From Scytonema sp. UIC 10036 (GTDB lineage: Bacteria > Cyanobacteriota > Cyanobacteriia > Cyanobacteriales > Nostocaceae), in assembly GCF_009725235.1 (NCBI RefSeq), contig NZ_WJFC01000324.1, forward strand, positions 1 to 10,328: DNA of 10,328 nt, read 5' to 3'. Below, in pieces: positions 8,846-10,328 of the stretch. Both the position numbers and the translations under genes were made by a program. Below the pieces are notes generated by a model. That model saw only the letters and a list, made by a program, of their open reading frames with translations, had not been told where the DNA came from and made no database searches. Each line of letters opens with the position of its first letter. Position 1 is the stretch's first letter.

Positions 8846-10328
8846 AGATTACTGCGTTCATCCATATGCTGTAAAGGTTATTGTCTGAATTTGTCTTTGG
8901 ATGGTTTTCTATTACATGAAATTTGCAGATGACACGCCCAATTTTGACTCTAACTGGTCTTCCCTGCTTTATTGTATTGCATAGCTTAAAGGTCTAAACC
9001 TTTGTAGTCAATGGACCGGCGGCTTGTGTGAATATCAGCTGAAAGCCGCATAGCCTAATATTGCAGAGCGCGGAGCAAACTTATGCTGAGGACGCCGCGC
9101 AGGAACAAGCCGATGTCGAAGCAACTAGTGATTCGCTAGATTCTAGTTAACGCTTGTATGTGGGTTTATTGCTTGTGTGATTTTTTCGGCTTGGATAATG
9201 TTTCCCAAAATGCCCAGCTCAAAGAAACTCGTGATCGCGAGGGGCAAACAGGCTGATGAGGGTGAGCTATGTAAGAAATCCGGCTTGTGTCTCCTGTAGG
9301 TCCTATTCAATACATAGCGCTAGCCATCCTCGGTAAAGCCGATTATTTATCTGCGCAACTTAGCACCGCGATATTTTCACCAGCGTTGATATATCGCTGG
9401 ATATGGATGTATGGGTGATGTTCCTGTTTTACAAATAAATCCTTGTGTTATATTAAACCGCTGTATTTGGAATATCCGCTCTATAGGGAAATTGCACGGT
9501 TCTCGCTTCTAGTTTGGCTTCCCCGAGAAGAATTCCTTTTCTTCCGGGTCCGCACTCTACAAGCGAGTTTTCGTCTGCGGTCAAACTGCGCCCAGTACAT
9601 CAAATCCGTGGGCTCATTTCGTGACCGTACATGCCAATTCCCCAAATTAAACGGTGATCTCTTTATGATTGAAAAACCGCCAAGTCCAGGGAACAGGTTT
9701 CGCTTGTTTTACAGGGTTGTAATAACGGTTCACTGTCTGCGGTTCATTCCCATTCTGATTATCAACCGGCTTCGATTTTAGCTAAATCTTATGTACTGGC
9801 ATCTCTGTGATATCTCAAGGTTTGAGTATAGGTTTCCTCTTTTGCTTCCGAACGATATTAATTTAGAGTAGTCTACCATTTATCCGAACGCACTTTACCG
9901 TAGAGTTATTTAGCTTCTGCATTCCTTTTCTTTGGTTGGAAGAATCCGTTAAATTATTGATGTGTACGGCAAAGCTTTTCTTCAGATAATCGATTAATTC
10001 AACCATCTGAGCTTTAGCTTCCGCAGGGAAATATTTGTCAACATATAATTTTCCGAAGGCTTCTCCCAAGGTTCCATTGATCAGCTCGTAACCTCTTTTG
10101 TTCAAAGCTCTTTGTTCCTGCTGACCTCTTAAGTATTTACCATAGAAAGCAAATCTCATGTCTCCCAGCTTTTCGCTTAAATAAGAAGCGCTTCCGTTGA
10201 TCATGTGAAATTTAAGATAATCCTTTATTACAGGAAGGTTTTTCTCATTTACCAATTTATCGAAATCTTTATAATAACCGATTTCTCCGATGATTACTTT
10301 GTCCGTATTTACGCCCACCGCTTTAAGA
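8846..10328 (-). pseudogene. M13-family zinc metallopeptidase gene A, right-arm copy, 5' partial
   Basis: From the window's right edge the minus strand reads LKAVGVNTDKVIIGEIGYY onward without a break for about 125 codons, through GDMRFAFYGKYL, LGEAFGKLYVDKYFPAE and SFAVHINNLT (about 9950). This is typical M13 N-terminal domain and is the best evidence for the family. From there frames wander until a stop at 9863. Further in, the zinc motif HEMSHGFD is readable with a single extra base at 9597-9620, followed by a GAQFD-like piece. A GENIA third-ligand motif is at about 9370-9390 (NAGENIA). The C-terminal NLY piece is at about 8870. It is the same gene as 1-1899; the clean part here covers bases where the left arm (about 310-780) is badly damaged, so the two can be merged. 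Confidence 0.9.
9594..9635 (-). other. Zinc-binding HExxH motif of gene A
   Basis: On the minus strand these bases read G-H-E-M-S, then one extra C, then H-G-F-D: the catalytic HExxH plus the M13 hallmark GFD. The two His residues bind zinc and the Glu is the catalytic base. The left arm has the same motif at about 1109-1143, but with the S-H codons replaced by a G run. Confidence 0.8.

Larger units (their letters stand above)
5407..10328 (-). repeat. Right arm of the giant imperfect inverted repeat
   Basis: This arm is the reverse complement of about 447-5374. Its outer end (about 9950-10328) is high quality and keeps an open reading frame. The rest carries indels and substitutions like those of the left arm, but mostly different ones. 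The window stops before the mirror of bases 1-446. Confidence 0.95.

Noticed and set aside
447..10328. A genuine giant palindrome, cruciform element or hairpin telomere
   Set aside because: Both arms are frameshifted, mostly at different places, against the same two housekeeping-type genes, and only the ends are clean. That is the signature of a read artefact. A hairpin chromosome end is not known in this group.
1..10328. CRISPR array, tRNA or rRNA genes, insertion sequence, toxin-antitoxin pair
   Set aside because: I saw no regularly spaced direct repeats, no cloverleaf or rRNA signatures, and no transposase motifs; the only large repeat is the fold-back itself.

Overview
This window is best read as one piece of flavobacterial chromosome present twice, head to head, as a giant imperfect inverted repeat. 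The left arm (about 447-5374, + strand) is mirrored by the right arm (about 5407-10328, - strand), folding at about 5390 around a loop of roughly 32 bases. Bases 1-446 are left-arm sequence whose mirror would lie beyond the right edge. Both arms carry the same gene order and spacings, but they differ by many substitutions and indels and are frameshifted throughout. Only the two outer ends (1-301 and about 9950-10328) read cleanly as protein. The simplest explanation is a fold-back (template plus complement) long read, poorly polished in its interior, that entered the assembly. It is unlikely to be a genuine 10 kb palindrome.

The underlying locus, once errors are read through, holds two tandem genes for M13-family zinc metallopeptidases (neprilysin/PepO-like). 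Gene A lacks its 5' end and runs from base 1 to about 1899 (mirrored at about 8846-10328). It shows the M13 N-terminal domain, an HEMSHGFD-type zinc motif and a GENIAD-type third-ligand motif. Gene B runs from about 2068 to 4592 (mirrored at about 6166-8679). It starts with a lipoprotein-like signal and a CGTAKNVDIS mature start, and carries YVNGT, NNEIVFPAAIL, SHGFDDSGSR, a GENIGDLGGLAVAYDA-type motif and an ERIKIW-like C-terminus. The genes point the same way with about 168 bases between them. An AT-rich spacer (about 4593-4841) follows, then a coding-looking stretch (about 4842-5340) of unknown identity that runs into the fold.

The organism is most likely a member of the Bacteroidota, family Weeksellaceae (Chryseobacterium or Elizabethkingia type). 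This rests on M13 sequence style, lipoprotein architecture and AT-rich spacers; it is recognition from memory, not a search. Both peptidases would act outside the cytoplasm on peptides. I see no RNA genes, CRISPR array, insertion sequence or phage module. No new biological system is supported. The notable points are the fold-back structure, single-base shortening of homopolymers at the same places in both arms, a segment of gene B that is about 325 bases too long in both arms, and an A-rich tract found in only one arm.
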